This document shows, one piece after another, positions 1 through 13,630 of a stretch of DNA of 64,000 bases. Position 1 is the stretch's first letter; the number at the start of each line of letters is the position of its first letter. Both the position numbers and the translations under genes were made by a program. The stretch lies in NCBI GenBank assembly GCA_013397695.1, contig VYZI01000237.1, positions 288,169 through 352,168 on the forward strand, written 5' to 3'. The notes under the pieces were generated by a model that worked only from the letters and a program-made list of their open reading frames with translations, had not been told where the DNA came from and did not search any database. This stretch comes from Centropus unirufus (taxonomy: Eukaryota; Chordata; Aves; Cuculiformes; Centropidae).

Positions 1-3000
1 AAAAAAACAAGACGATAAGGAGGATCTCCTATTGTGCTTAATGTGATTGTGAACTGAGCAGAGCTGGATCAGCTGAGCTGCGCTAAAATGGATCAGAAAA
101 GACTACAGAGACAATTTACCCACACCAGAATGGTAGCAAGATATACAAATTATGGGGAAAAAAATTGTTTCGGTCATTAGCCCTAGCTTGAGCTCTTTAT
201 GAAAGAGATTCTGCTACTTTCCTGTGAATGCCAAACTAGTCCATAACTCTGCATAAGTCAATGCATCCTCATTTCCATTAGCTATTAAGCTGTATTATTG
301 CCCTTAGAAAGGCTCTGACCATCTGAACGAAATATTAATTCTTATAATATTATTTGAAAGTTCAGTGCCTGGGCTTATGGATAATTGTCTTATCTAAATA
401 GCATTACCTCAGTATTGGCCAAGCTGATTCAATAATGCAATAACTACGGAGTGTTCTTGAGTTATTTTTAAACACTATTAAGTTTTATTGTTTTCTTTAA
501 ATGGAGAGAAACTGAGAAACTGAAGCTTGCCTAATATGCTAGAAAACTAAAAATAACCCCCAAAACTAATAAATGTCCTTTGTCCTTTTTTCATTTGCCA
601 TAAAGACAGTGAGAGTCTATTTGGGGAAATGATAGCTCCAGGGTAACTTGTGATATCCCCCTTCCTCAAAGTGCTACCAATGCATTTAATAATTACTTGT
701 AAGCAGAATTAGGTGTTTGTATTCCATTTTTTATATCTAGGGAAAATTAAACATATTAAGTTGTTAAACTTTCTAGCAACGAAAAGACAAAATACTTGCT
801 GAAATTTCTGGTGACTCTGATTTCAAATTAAGACAAAATTCTTCCATCAAAGAAAACATCTAAAGGACTTATTTTGTTTTAATATTTTACAAAGCAGAGA
901 GTCCCAACGAAATGTGAACTATTAAGGCAGTCAAGATTCAAACACACAGTTCCTTGTTTTACACCCAGCAAGCATAGCCTTTGGGTCTAATGTCATTAAT
1001 ATACAACCCTACAAGGCTGATCTCTGCCAGCAATTGTGTTTGATTTCTTTCTTGAAATGAGGGTATGAAGTAGAGAACTGTGAAACGCAAGTAGACACAG
1101 ATCAATCACATGCTGTTTCATACTGTTTTGAGCTTCATTATTTAATGCATTTCCGGATGTGCTACCTGATTTTGATACGGGTCATTTCTCAACTGGTTAC
1201 ATCAATATTTGTACACATGGATATAGCTACATTAAATAGACTCAAAGTAAGAGAAGCAGGGAATCTAAAAGTTAACTAGTCCATCTCTCTTCCCCAAACT
1301 CCTCTGAAATCCAAGCTTGTTGGTTTGTTTTCTGTGTCTAGTGTGAATCTCTTAAGCAGAAAGCAAATTTATTCACTGTTCTCAACATTTTTACACTGTT
1401 CTGAGGTTCATCTTGAAGAGTTCTTATTTCTGATTAAATGACTTTTTTTTGGTAATATATCTTTTCTTAGTCATCTGTCCCTCCCCCACAGATCTGCTTA
1501 TTTTATTAGATTTTTGCTAGACTACTAGGTGGAATCATTTCACATTTTAAGTATGGCATCTACCCATACTTATGAGCCTACAAACCTGAATAGGTGATAA
1601 ACAGAGCTTGTCAAATCGATGAGCTTTTTAGGGTTTCAAACAAATACAAACAACCAGTTTTATCACAAGCAGTAGAATCAATAAAGCTTGATTTTTCCCT
1701 ATTATTCTTCACCTCTTAATGAATATCTTCCCATTTCCCTCTAAACCAATCATGCTATGTTCTTCCCATGCCTTTTAACATTAAGAGGTGTTGAAAGAAA
1801 AATATTGTACACAGAATGCTGGTATTTCAGTTTTTGGCTGATGTCCTTATTAGCCTCCATCAAAAGCACAGGTCATGGTTTTCCATTCCTTTTGTCTATG
1901 CCCTTATTAAAAAAAAAGATACAATGAGAGATTTATACTCATTTGGGTTTTGGAGACAATCAATAAGTTTGAAAGTTATTGCCAAAAACTTGGACCCAGT
2001 AATTAAGTAGTCCTCATTTCCTTAAGAGACCTGGAGTCAAGTCAACTGCTAATTATCATTAAATTTTCAAAATTACTGTATGTTTTGAGGGATAAATAAA
2101 TTTAAAATTAGTTTTCAGGAAGTCTTTCACTTAAGAAATATTACTTTTAAATTTTTAAAAACCCTACATTTTTTATTTTTCCATTATTTAACTTATTTTC
2201 TATTTTGAATGATTCTATGATGAAAGTGTTGGTTTCTGCCTCTTTTTCTCATACTTAAAGATAAGATGCATGTAGATACTGAAGTTCTAAAGTTTGCTAT
2301 TTCATCAACTAATGTGAGGGGAGACGCCTGCAGGTGGAATTATCTTCATATGTCATAGAATTAAGTGCAGGAGTCTGCTCCCCTGAACATGATGGACTGT
2401 TGCAATTTTTGATGGACTGTCTCTTTGCTCTGTACCTTTCATGCTCCTCCCCTTGGAAGACTTGGAACCACTGGCTGAAAGTAGAAACCCAAAGGTGTCC
2501 TCATTGAATGAGACAGGACTTTTTCGAAGTGAGACATACCCAGATGGCCTGAGTGAACTGTCAGCAGGTGGCCTCTTTTAAAGTTGTCTTTGGCAGGTTC
2601 TGCAGACCCAGAGGACAGAATTAGTTGCTTGATTGATCACACAGATTTTTTTTCTGCCTTAGTAAGAGAAAAGTATTCCTATGCGCATGCATGCTAAAGG
2701 AGACATTGCTTATATTTGCAGCAGAGGTTGGCTCAAGTTTTTTTTGGAGGGATGTGCATAGGACAAGTTAGAATTTTAGACCTAGTTCTCCAGTCCTACA
2801 AAATCCGGTATTTTTTAAGAGCAATGCACTTGACTGCTCTAAGCTATGCTTTTGATAGTGAGGTGAAATGGCCTCTAGCAATAGCAATACCCTGTTTCTC
2901 TGCAGGAAGTGATATGAGCTAAGGTAGATGCATTCCATCCCTTGGCAGTTCAAAGTGACTGAGAGACAGTTGGACAGCATATCTGACAAATTTTGTTCTG

Positions 3001-6000
3001 TGTACAAGGAGTGAGTAGTCAAGAAATCAGTAAGGGCTAAGAGCAAGAGAAAAGGCTGAAGCAGGTTATCTTTAATGGGATGAGGACAAAGATAGGCAGA
3101 AAACAAGAGAAAAGAAGCAAAATTCTCCATAGCTAGATATGGTGGAACATTTAGCCCTAAAAGTCCAATTTCTGGTGGAGCAGTGGATATACGCATTTTG
3201 AACAAAGTATGAGAAACTCATATACTCCTATGAGTTTTTCTTTTCACGTAGAAAAAGATTGCATTTATCTTGAAGATTACATGTTAAGAAGAATGTTTTT
3301 TTTCCTGAGGGGTCAGCAGAAAAAGGTAATATTTTACCTTCCTACCTGACTCAAGCTGCCTGTACTGCATGTACCTACCTGCAGTATGTAGAGGGACAGA
3401 GCTGTGTTTTGAAGAACAAAACATGCTGGAGTATTTGTGATTCCAATTGCCTTTTAACTTCTCAAAAACCTGCAGGCCACTAATTCATAACTTCATAGTT
3501 GGAGCATTTACTAGGGAAAAAGGCTAGAATGGGCTGTCCCTTGACAAATAATAGTGGTAATTTGAATACAAATGGTCATCTTATAGAAAAATTTCTGCAC
3601 CAAGAGACTTACAGCTGAAATATTCTGGACAGACACAGACAGGTAGATAAGTAAGGGCAAACTTTCCCTACAGGCCAAAAGATAAAACTCTCATATTTGT
3701 TTGCTTGCTTTGGATTGTAACTTGAGCCATGCTATTGATCATCTACGTCAATACCCAACTAAGAATCTTGTGGAACAGGGGCTACTTGAAAAACAAGTAT
3801 CCAAAATGAAGAAAGGCATTTCAATTATATTGTTGCTATTTCAGTCTGAAATATGTGGATGTAAAGGAACTGGTAGGATTTGGTGCAGTAAGGATTCCAT
3901 ACTCCTACCAACATTTTTTCTTATCCCTTTTACTCTTCTGCTAAATTGCTCTGTATTGTTTTAAAATGCTATAACTCCACCATCCCATAAACTTCTCAAG
4001 GACTTTTATTTTGATTTCAGTGGACTGATGCACTTACCTCACCATCATTTGCTGTGCAAGGTATCTTAGCGGGTCAGTCTCAATGTAAAGTCATGCCAAC
4101 AGGGAAGGCTTGGTCATCTACACAATGACTTCCCTTGGTAAACCCTGTCTCAGCATTAATATTGAAGATATTGTCCACAATGGTGCCAACCAATTTAGTA
4201 TAGACATTTAACATAGTTAATATGGTTTGGCACTAGACAATAACACATCAAGAAATGATGGCACCCACCACCGCTGAGGTCTTCTGTGCCTCTAAGGTTT
4301 GCATCGGCATTGTGTTAATTCATTCTGTCACATGTCACGATGTGTGACTTGGAGGTTTACACAACCTTGTCCTCTAATGAGTCCTGGCAACGATTTCTTA
4401 ACGAGAGAGTGAGATAACCATAGGAGTAATCTGGGTGGACACTTCCTGATGAATTAAGTTTTTGCCCTTAAATTCTCCTCTTTCGGGCCATTGTGTATTG
4501 TCAGGCTGAAATAGCATGAACAGAGCAGAGAGTTATTTAGTTTATTTCAATTTATCAGTGTGACATTAAGCATCAAGGCAATTAATTGTTTCTATAACCA
4601 TTTGAATCAACATGCTGAACATTTAAGACTGAACCAACCTGCAGTTGGTTCATGATCACATTAACTTTGGACTGATGTTCTACCTACTGCACCAAGAATG
4701 CTCATAGTGGTGCAAATGATCTATGGAGCTTTATTGTAATTCATGTTGTTTGTTTATTATTATTAATTGAAATACTGCCTTTCTGATGTGTTGGTTCTTT
4801 TTTTTTGTTTTGTTTTTCTTTTCCCCTGGCTTTTTTTATATTTAACAATACAATTTGTTAAAAAGCTTCTTTAGATATAGAAGAAAAAATGATGAATGAA
4901 CAGAAGGATTCCCCCCTCCTCACTTGTAAAGTTTTGTACCTTTTCTTCCTAAAAACCCTCCAATCAAATACTCAGTTTTATATTCTTTCATGTTCACAAT
5001 TGGCTTTCATTTCTCTGTTTGTTATAGTCTTGACACAAAAGATACATATCACCTGCATTCATCCAAGCTTGGGAAGACCAGCAGCCTCTTGGTTCTCTTC
5101 AGTCACTGGAACATTTTCCAAACTGTGGCTTATTTTCCCCCTAAAAGTTCCTGAAAAGCATTCCATGTCACTAAGCCTCACATGCATGAACTAGTTCATT
5201 GAACACTTCACATGTTAAAATTGGTGCCACCTCCTAACCTTGGTCCAGTACAGTCAAAATCTTCTTATGGATTTTAATTGGTTATATAAGAATCAACTCC
5301 TAGTCCAATTAAAATAAATCTAAAGCTTCTACTAATCCAATTAAAATGACACCTATGCATCAATAATCCAATTTTTTTAATTAAAATAAAAGGTGTAAAA
5401 TACTAATGCAATTAATAACAATATCATGGCTACACTGTCCTCTTGCTGTTCCTCTTCTCCAAGCAACTTTCCCCTCCTTGGGGTTGCTGTAATTTCCTGT
5501 GGGTTCTCACCAAGGGTTTTCATGACAAGATGTCACTGCCTCAGGTTGCCTGCATTGCTTTTGATGGCAGTGGTTTCTTTTGATACTCTTCAGTTTTGTG
5601 TTTTATTTGGGAATATTTTTATACTGCTGTTTGTTAGTGAGCTTCTTTCCTATAAATCTGTGATCTTAGGCCATGCTAGTATTTTCATTCACACAAGTTT
5701 TTTGCTGGACTTTTGCCATATGTGATATTACTAAACTTTACTAAACATGAACAAGACCAAGATTTAAAGTTACTGAACAAGGATTTTGGTTAAAAAAATA
5801 GCTATCTGACCATTTTCTTTTGCTGTTAAGAGTTCAGTCACCTAATTACTTTGCTGCTGGAGCAAGCAAAGCAAGTCAGGACCAGTCAAGATGAAGGCTA
5901 AGTGGAGGACTTGAAGTCAATAATCTGTTACTAATAATGATAACATCACCAACATCACCTGCAATAAACTGAGGAATAAACTAGGTTTTCTTCCACTGCT

Positions 6001-7044
6001 GCCTTTCATGAGTTGTTTGCCATGATTTCTGCAACTAGGGAAAGGAAACTCTTTTCTGGAGATAAGTGACACGCCCCAGAAGGAATTAAATTTATACCTT
6101 ACACCTACTGGTGTTTGACTCTGCATAAAAATCCTACTAAAAAATGTTTTACGTCTGAGGTCTCAATAGGAGCCCTGAAAAACTAGTTCTTTGGTAGCTG
6201 TTTTGGAGGAGGACCAAGTTCCTTGTGTTCCCTAGAGCCCAAAGCTCTCATTGATGCTATGAATTACACCCATTTTTCCTTCTTCCTCCTTTTCACACAT
6301 CAAGTCCTGACCCTCTTCTGTCACACTGCTTTCTTTAACCACCTCTTAAGTGTTGCTATTTACTGCTGTTCTCCATGTTGATATGAAAACAAAGTGGAGG
6401 GAAGGAGAGGAAGGATGCCCAGTAGCATCTCTTTTTGGGGACCTACACAGTAGCCACTCACCTTGGTGTCCTTTTGAGGCTTAGCCTCTCTCTCCTGAGG
6501 CTTGTAGGGCAGCAGCACTGGAGGGGAGCGGGAGAGGCTGGAGCTTCTGGGACTTTGCATCTCAAGAGATTTTCTGGTGTCTACAATTGTTCTGGCACAC
6601 ACTGATGGTTTGGAAGACTGAAAATTTTACTTTGAGTTGATGGTTAATGTTCTACTTGAAAAAGTTTGTGCCTTTCATTTTTCTCTGTCCTTATTCTTCA
6701 TCCTATAAATAAAATATGACATTAAAGACAAACATTTTCTGCACAGCAGCTTCAAATCAATTGAGCATAAAGCACTGTGTTCTTCTTAATTCTGTAGTGG
6801 ACTGCCCTGAAATCACTTGTCACACAAGACTTTTGATGCTGTAGCCTGGATTTTGGGTCAGTTAGAAATTTAGTCTTTGGAGTTTCATGATTCCACCCTT
6901 AATATGCTCCACTTACATGCTGAAGGATCCATGTGAGTGCCAAAGAATTCTTCAGTCTTGGTCAACTAACTGGTGTGAGTCCATAACCAAAAACTGGGAT
7001 ACTCCCAATTCCTTCTTTAGGAAAGGAGGCTCCTTGCTCCTTTC
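1..7044. other. AT-rich 5' flank, no gene seen
   Basis: No open frame here resembles a known protein, and the frames longer than 60 codons occur on both strands at the rate expected by chance. The stretch holds ordinary A/T runs (for example near 4799-4820) and a short degenerate tandem repeat near 5304-5388. A low-repeat segment at about 4020-4640 contains the homeodomain-like palindrome CAATTAATTG at 4579-4588. No CpG-rich promoter is apparent. Confidence 0.6.
5304..5388. repeat. Degenerate tandem repeat, about 32-bp period
   Basis: TCCAATTAAAAT occurs at 5304-5315 and 5336-5347, and an expanded form starts with TCCAATT at 5367. The starts are 32 and 31 bp apart; the intervening sequence is poorly conserved. 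Probably an old, decayed minisatellite or AT-rich low-complexity DNA. Confidence 0.4.
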
Positions 7045-7683
7045 TCATGAGTCTACACCTGGAGTAGTGTTCAACTCTGGAGTCCTCAGCACGGGAAAGA
7101 CATGGGTCTGTTAGAGTGAGTCCAGAGGAGGACACAAAGATGATCAGAGGGCTGGAGCACTTCTCATTGGAGGACAGGCTGAGAGAGTTGGATTTGTTTA
7201 GCCTGGAGAAGATAAAGATTCTGGTGAGACCTTATTGCAGCCTTTCAGTACTTGAAGGGAGCCTACAGGAAAGCTTGGGAGTGGCTATAATAATAATAAT
7301 AATTATTATTATTATTATTATCTTATACTGTAACTTCAGATAGAATCTTAAGCAGTAGCCCAGGACTCCTACAGGGAAGCTGGGGAGGGGATTTTCATCA
7401 GGAAGTACAGGGATGGGATAAGGGGTAACAGCTTTAAGCTGAAAAAGGGAGATTTAGATCAGACATTAGGGAGAAAGTTTTCACTTTTAGGGTGGTGGGG
7501 AGGCCCTGGCCCAGGTTGCCCAGGGAAGCTGTGGCTGCCCCATCCCTGGAGGTGTTCAAGGCCAGGTTGGATGGGGCTTGGAGCAGCCCGGTCCGGTGGG
7601 AGGTGTCCTTGCTCAGGGCAGAGGGGCTGGAGCTGGAAGATCTTTAGGATCCCTTCTAACCCAAACCATTCCATGATTCTATA
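7045..7683 (+). mobile_element. CR1 LINE, 3'-terminal fragment, + orientation
   Basis: The stretch matches the avian CR1 3' end as known from the family: the block around TCCAGAGGAGGACACAAAGA, then GATCAGAGGGCTGGAGCA, then GCCCAGGGAAGCTGTGGCTG and CCCTGGAGGTGTTCAAGGCC, ending near CCATGATTCTATA, a worn form of the ATTCTATG terminal repeat. It is a 5'-truncated non-LTR retrotransposon copy carrying only the very end of the element, so it is dead. The 5' boundary is approximate because similarity fades. It is interrupted by an (AAT/ATT)n-containing insertion at 7282-7367. Confidence 0.92.
7287..7321. repeat. (AAT)n/(ATT)n simple repeat inside CR1
   Basis: About five AAT-type units run directly into about seven ATT units, so the tract is nearly self-complementary and could fold as a hairpin. 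It lies in the foreign segment that splits the CR1 copy. Confidence 0.95.
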
Positions 7684-10600
7684 CTGCTTTTTTTTATGTA
7701 ACAGTTATTTTCAGCCTTACTGTAAGACTCTACCCTGACTCAGAAGAGTCTCCATAGTTATGGAAATCATTTCCTTCCTCTTGCCTTCTTTCAGTATGAA
7801 ATCCTTTTTTTGTCTTTTACTTGTAGCATGCAATCCTTACACCTCTCAGCAAGCACTGCTAGATGCTGATGAAATTAGTTTATTTTTCTTTAAAATGAAC
7901 CAAAAGAAAAAGTGCCACAGTCTGTATACACCTTTGGAATTGAAATGTGATGTGAAGTTGTTATTTAGTAAAATATTTCAGTGACTTCTGCACCCTCTTA
8001 GTTCCTAGCCCCTGGCAGAAAGGTGACAGGGTTAGTCTCTGCTAACAGATAAACTAATAATGTTCCCTGCAATATTCTATCATATCCAGGATTGGATTCA
8101 TTTTACTGTAACCCAGAAAAGTACTTCTTGACCAGTCATCTGATGGAAGCAAACCAATTCTGTGGGGCAGATCTGAGCAGATTCCAAAACCTGTCTTGGG
8201 GATATTTCAGACTTAATTTGAAACGAGTTTTAATTCAAATTTCAATTTCAATCAATTTGGGATTGATTCCTGCATTTCATACTTGTAAACGTCTTTTGCA
8301 GGCTTTAGATTTTATTTTACTGCAGTGGGAATTGAAACTCAGGTCGTTGGTTAATGAAAGAAACATACTGAGTTGAGGGTGATGATGATGATTTACACAC
8401 ATCTTTTTATCCAGATGAGTTTTATAGGTGACTGGTGGTGCTGGTGAACATGAGTAAAATATGATGCTGAGATGCTTTTTGCAACTCAGTGAAAGCACAG
8501 CCTAAGACAGCAGATTTTTTTTTCCCTTTTCTACCAGAAAGTAAGTATCACATAATGAGAAAAAGCACGTAAACTTTCAGGTTCAAAAGCTTTCTCTGTT
8601 TCGTGGCGCGGGCGATAAACAGGATTACAGCTGTGCTGGCAGGAGGGATGGAGCAGCATGTGACATGTGGTTTGACAAAATTTGGCTGGGTCTGCCTTAT
8701 ACCCCTTCCTCCAGCAGTGGTATGCTCCCAGGGTCTCTCTCTGAGGTGTCTCTGCCTCTTTGGAAAGCTGCTAGGCATGGTGACAGGGGCAGGATGCTCC
8801 ACACAGTGATTTTCAAGGGATGATCAGCAGCAGCACCACTGGGGAAGAGTGAGAGGGAGGAACAGGGCAGCATCCAGAAGCTGAGAGCCTGAGTCAGGAA
8901 GCGGGGGGAAAGGAGGAACTGTGAGATTTTCTCCTCTTCCTCTTGAATTCTAAAACTTGAAACTCCAAGAGCACTGTGGATTTATGCTTTTACAGATCAT
9001 TTGAGTCTTGACATTGAAGTAAAAGCAGCTGTGGAACTCTAGAGGGAATGCTCTATACGGACTCCATGAATAAGGTATGTCCTGTTTCTCTTCCTGTTAT
9101 AAGATGCTGGAAGTATGGGTGTGTATATGCAAAAAGTGCAGGTGCAAAGTTGCACTTCTAGGTGCTTACATTATGTATTTTCACTATATTCTTAATTTAG
9201 ATCCACCTTTGTATTAGCTTCACTAATACATAATTTCACATGGAACACTCCCAATTGCCATTCTACGTTTCTTGTCCTGCCTGTTGAATAAAATGTTTCA
9301 TCATAAAAAGAAAGATTTTAGGATTTTCTGAGGGGTATCTCAGAGAATCAGAAAAATCTGCTGTAAGTTTTGATAATTGGTGGCTGCACAGTGTCCTTTC
9401 CATCTTTTTCTCCTCCTCACCTGATGGCATCAGGGTCTTTAGGCAAGTGTGATATAACCAAGGATAAGTTAATGATGTAACACTTTGGGCAGCAGAATGG
9501 AATTTGGATCAAAATTGTCCCTTTGAGACCAGTGTTTCCTTTAGTCTGTTTAAGTTCTAGACAGATCTGGCATTATCTTTATTACAGAATGAATCTGGAA
9601 GAGCTGATAATTTGTGCCTTTGGGCAATATCAGTAATCTGAAATATTGATTGATTTGCTTCAGTACTGATTATCTGACTGGTATTGATTTGATACTGGTT
9701 ATTGGTTGTTTTCAAAATAAGAAATTAAAATAAGTGTTTCAAAATTCTCCCACAAGAAAGTATTTCTAGAAACTGTGTTTATGTCCCTCACAGCTTCACT
9801 TGTTTGCAGAGTGCAATTGCCTGGAGGTGTAAAGCTGCAAGTTGAGATGACCCTTTGCAACAAATCAAAATCAGCTCTTTGTATTAGGCAGAATTCTAAA
9901 CTGGTTTTAATTGCAAATTAGCACTGAAGTACTCACCTGAAAGCCAGGCATCAACAAAGCCTGGTGTTTGCATGCAGATGAAGCCTGTTTCCTTGCTGAG
10001 AGGGATGCTGGCACCCTCTGTGTGCCTGGCTGCACAGAAGTTTGCAGCATTGAACTACTCCTTCAGTGGTAAGCAGGCAGCAAAAGGACTATTATAGTAT
10101 CAGACTCAGCCTGTAAAGGAAGGAGAGAGATCAAGCTGGGAGAGTGAGGGGGAGTCAGCATTTCCAAGTTACATTCCCAGCCTCTGACTCGCTATATAAC
10201 TGCACGTAAATCACTAAGCCATTCTAATTGGGTTTATGAGCTGGAAAATAGTTATGCATGTATTTACTCCAGGCCTTATTGTTTTACATGAGGGAGGAAC
10301 AGATGAGATTTCATAAACTAGTCCACCAGGAAGCTATTTGTTTCTTCTTGGACAGGATCAGGCTTTTGCCTGTCTCCAGGACTCTTATTTAATGGACAAA
10401 CATATTGTGGTGTCAAAGCAGAGGAATAGGATTTCCTCTGCAATAAGAAACCTCCACCTACAAGTGTTCCAGGTCCCTAAACCAAAATCACAGGTGCTGG
10501 GTCTTGTGCATTGGAATTACCTTTCTGTTCTTCTTGAGCTGTTCTTGTTTCTGTAGCTCTTCCTTGTTGCTGGTTAAACTGTGGTACCACTACTTTTTGG

Positions 10601-13303
10601 GTTAAAATTATACTTGCTGGGTTAATTTAGCCCTACTTTGTCCTCTTTGAACCATCACTGTGACTACTTTTTTTTTCTTCTAGACAGTCTCTGCTAATTA
10701 TGTATTACCTATATTTGAGTGGCACATGTCTTTTCTTCACAAGTCAACCTCCAGAAAGCAGGAGTGCAAAACCTGTTTTAACACTGCTCTGTTCTTTGTG
10801 CCATAGGAATATTCAATAAAACCTTTGCAGACCCTCTGAAGTGTCTGTTCTTTTTGCTCTTTCTTTGTTTTGGTTCAGGTCTACATAGACACCCAAATTT
10901 CGTCTGCAAGTTTAGGAGATGTGTAGAGCTGGATAGTTGACATGAGTAAGTCAGCATTAGTCTGCAGCAGCACGTTCACACAGGTCAAAATCTGCTCCCA
11001 GGAAAACTATTGCAAGAAAATATAGCCCTATCTTCCCCAGACAAGAGCAAAGCTGTGTGCCCTAAAATTCATAAATAAGGTGAACTCAAACATGGATGTG
11101 AGGAAATTCTGGTACGCCAGAGGACTCCCTGCTGACAGAGCGGGGACACAGATCTCCTAATACTCTGTCAAAGATGAGGAACTTTGCAATAAAGGCTCAA
11201 ATCTGGAGATGATTTTTTTTTTAAAAAAAAAAATCTGCTATAATATAGTCAACTTTGGAAAGCCGTGAATGTGTTTGGGGTGCTGCCTTCGCATGCCCTT
11301 TGGCAAAGGCACTGGAAATGTCCTCTGCTCTGGGCATTGGCTCAGGCACAAGGTGCTGTGTATTGTGTTATAATGGTGTCAGTGTGTATGATGCTTTGCA
11401 GTTAGGTTGATTTTATGACCTAAAACCCAAGCAGAAGAAAATCTTTATTGTTTATCAAACATGTACATGTCTCTTAATTTTAATTTTTGTTTTCAAACTG
11501 AATTGGAATCAGTCTTTCCTTCCATTCTTCAGTGAATATAATGCTTGGGTTTTAATTCAGATTCTCCTGAATTTTTCTTATTTCTTTCCTATCACCTTTC
11601 TGCTCCTGTATCTCTTGCAATTCATTTTTTGTTTTTTAGTATAAAATCTTTACGACTTCCAAAATTTTTTAGGTCCCTAAAGAGCTTTGTTGATGCCCAT
11701 TTCTTACCAAAACAACGACACTGGTTACCATAAAAGTACGCTTCTCCATCTGTCTGTTACCTGTTCAAGGCACTTGAATTGTTCTTCCTTGAGGACAACA
11801 GTGCTTATAATCCTTTTTGCATTAACAACTGTGTGATCAAGGCTGAATTAAGCAGATTATTGACTCTACATTAATTACACTCCTAAAATAGTGAAATTAA
11901 TCCCTCATATGACTTCCCCCTAAAAGAATCTTCCTATATCAGATATTGAGGAATTTTTGGGGAAATGAGTCTCTGTGGTCTAATGATATGAGTTGTTTAA
12001 GAAGTGAGTACTTTCTCTCTTTGAGAGTTTTATTTAACCTCAGGAAAAAAAAAAACCTGTGAAAATTCAGTGTTAAGAATAGGCTGGACAATGGTTTGTG
12101 ACAAGCAGAATTTGTCCTGCCTTGAAATCAGGCAAGGTTGTATGTTTGCTTGATATCCTCTGCAATCTGTTTTTCGGTCATAAGAATTGTAATGATTGTA
12201 TGTCACAATTTCATTCCTCAGTGTCTACCTTCCAGAGCATGTAAAGCCCCACTAACCACTCAATTGGCTTTCTTTGAAATACCACCCGGTCTTTCAGAAT
12301 TATCATTGAACATCATGGTTCTGGCCATTTGGCAAACACATAGAGTGAGATTTATTCACAGCCAAAATAAATAGTTAATAGATTTTTCTTCCTAACCAGA
12401 GATAACTGATGTGAATGCTTCTGCTCCAGCAATCTTGTTTAAAGACATTGCTGTTTTCAGAAGGTGGCAATTCTCCACAAATCACATGCCCCAAGACCTT
12501 TGGATGCTGTTCCTGGACACAAAGATGTATCTAGCTGCTGTCAGGGATATTATCCGGTATTATACCACACAGAGCATTTTCTGTTATTTTGTTGAGCTAA
12601 AAGAAAGCAAACCCACAAATAAATAGTAAAATTCAGATGACTTCAGGCTTGTGGATGTTGTTATGTGGCCTTTGGATATTGAGGAATAGCTGTGAAAACA
12701 TAACGCTTCTGACTGAAAATTGAACAGACTATTGAGACAGATCTGAAATTTCAGTTTTGATCTCCTTACTGTAAATAAATTAGTCTTGCAAAGACTTGTC
12801 TTGCAAAGATGCTATCCTGGGGAACAAAACAGCCTCAGATCTCTGAGAGTGATGTCACCTTCCAAATCATAGTCTCTCGTTACTGGAGCTGGTAAGCCCA
12901 TTCTTACTTCATAAAAGCTTTGTGTGCCTTTACATCTCTTAGGACAGCTTGTGGTTTATAATATTTTTTCCAAAACAGCAGAACGCATTATCCATGCTTG
13001 TATCCCTGACCTGAGAGCCATTACACCCGCACACATTAACCCCTTGGCCCACCTCTGCCTGAGGTACAAATTCACTCTATTTTCCTTCTGGGGGAAGAGA
13101 TTTAGCAATTTGCTGAAAATTGACCATCAAGTAGAAGTAGGGATGAGACTCTGGAGGACCTAGGGGATCACTCTGTGCTTGGTCCTCCAGATCGTTCTGC
13201 TTCATCAGGATAGTAAGGAACTGTAAGTTTCCATTAGAAGATGGCAAAACAGCTGAACCAGAGTGGAAAAGATGGACAGTGGCAAAGTTGTGGTGTATGC
13301 TGA
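7684..13303. other. 5' flank between CR1 and an unassigned open frame, no gene seen
   Basis: No recognisable coding sequence. Positions 8590-8900 are GC-richer than the surroundings and open on both strands, without similarity I recognise. A (GAT)n micro-run sits near 8380. A tandem pair GTCTTGCAAAGA occurs at 12783-12794 and 12798-12809. A TATATAA at 10193-10199 follows a short GC-richer stretch but has no other promoter support. Confidence 0.55.
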
Positions 13304-13630
13304 AATGTAAGTGGACAAAAGCACAGCCTGGATACATTCCATCAGTGGTTTGAAGCTGCTGAAGAAGCAGTCACCACGAAGCTGTCTTCTCTGGATGATA
13401 ATGTCAAGGCAGATGTGGCCTTAAGCTCACAGGCTGGAGCTGCCTGGGGCGTGGAAAGTCTCGTGCTGTATCCGCAGTGCGCCAGTTACAGAGGGCACTA
13501 CAAAACCTTGACACCAAATGTTGGTGTCCGAGAGGTGATAGGTAATAGTCAAGACTGTTCTGGTTGCTATCATTCACCTCCTGCAAAATATCCTGGAGGG
13601 GAAAATTCCCTGGACGTGTCTAAAACTTAG
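13304..13630 (+). other. Unassigned 108-codon open reading frame
   Basis: The frame is open from the stop at 13301 to the TAG at 13628. Its sequence is GC-richer and less A/T-run-filled than the flanks. The translation includes WFEAAEEAVTTKLSSLDD and YPQCASYRGHYKTL; I recognise no family. An acceptor-like CATTCCATCAG ends at 13344 and a donor-like GTAATA starts at 13541, so part of it could be an exon. It could equally be a decayed retrocopy, part of an old transposon or chance. The reverse strand is also partly open, which lowers confidence that it codes. Confidence 0.2.

Noticed and set aside
2209..2222. GATTCTATGATG as a CR1 terminus
   Set aside because: No CR1 sequence lies upstream on either strand; chance match.
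2768..3205. 145-codon minus-strand frame
   Set aside because: No motif or family recognised, no splice or promoter context, and a plus-strand frame overlaps it; most likely chance.
7459..7674. 71-codon minus frame, proline-rich
   Set aside because: It is antisense to the CR1 3' end, a frame commonly open in CR1 copies.
10193..10199. TATATAA as an OPN5 promoter
   Set aside because: It is 5.4 kb before the coding start in AT-rich DNA, with no linked donor or initiator that I can support.
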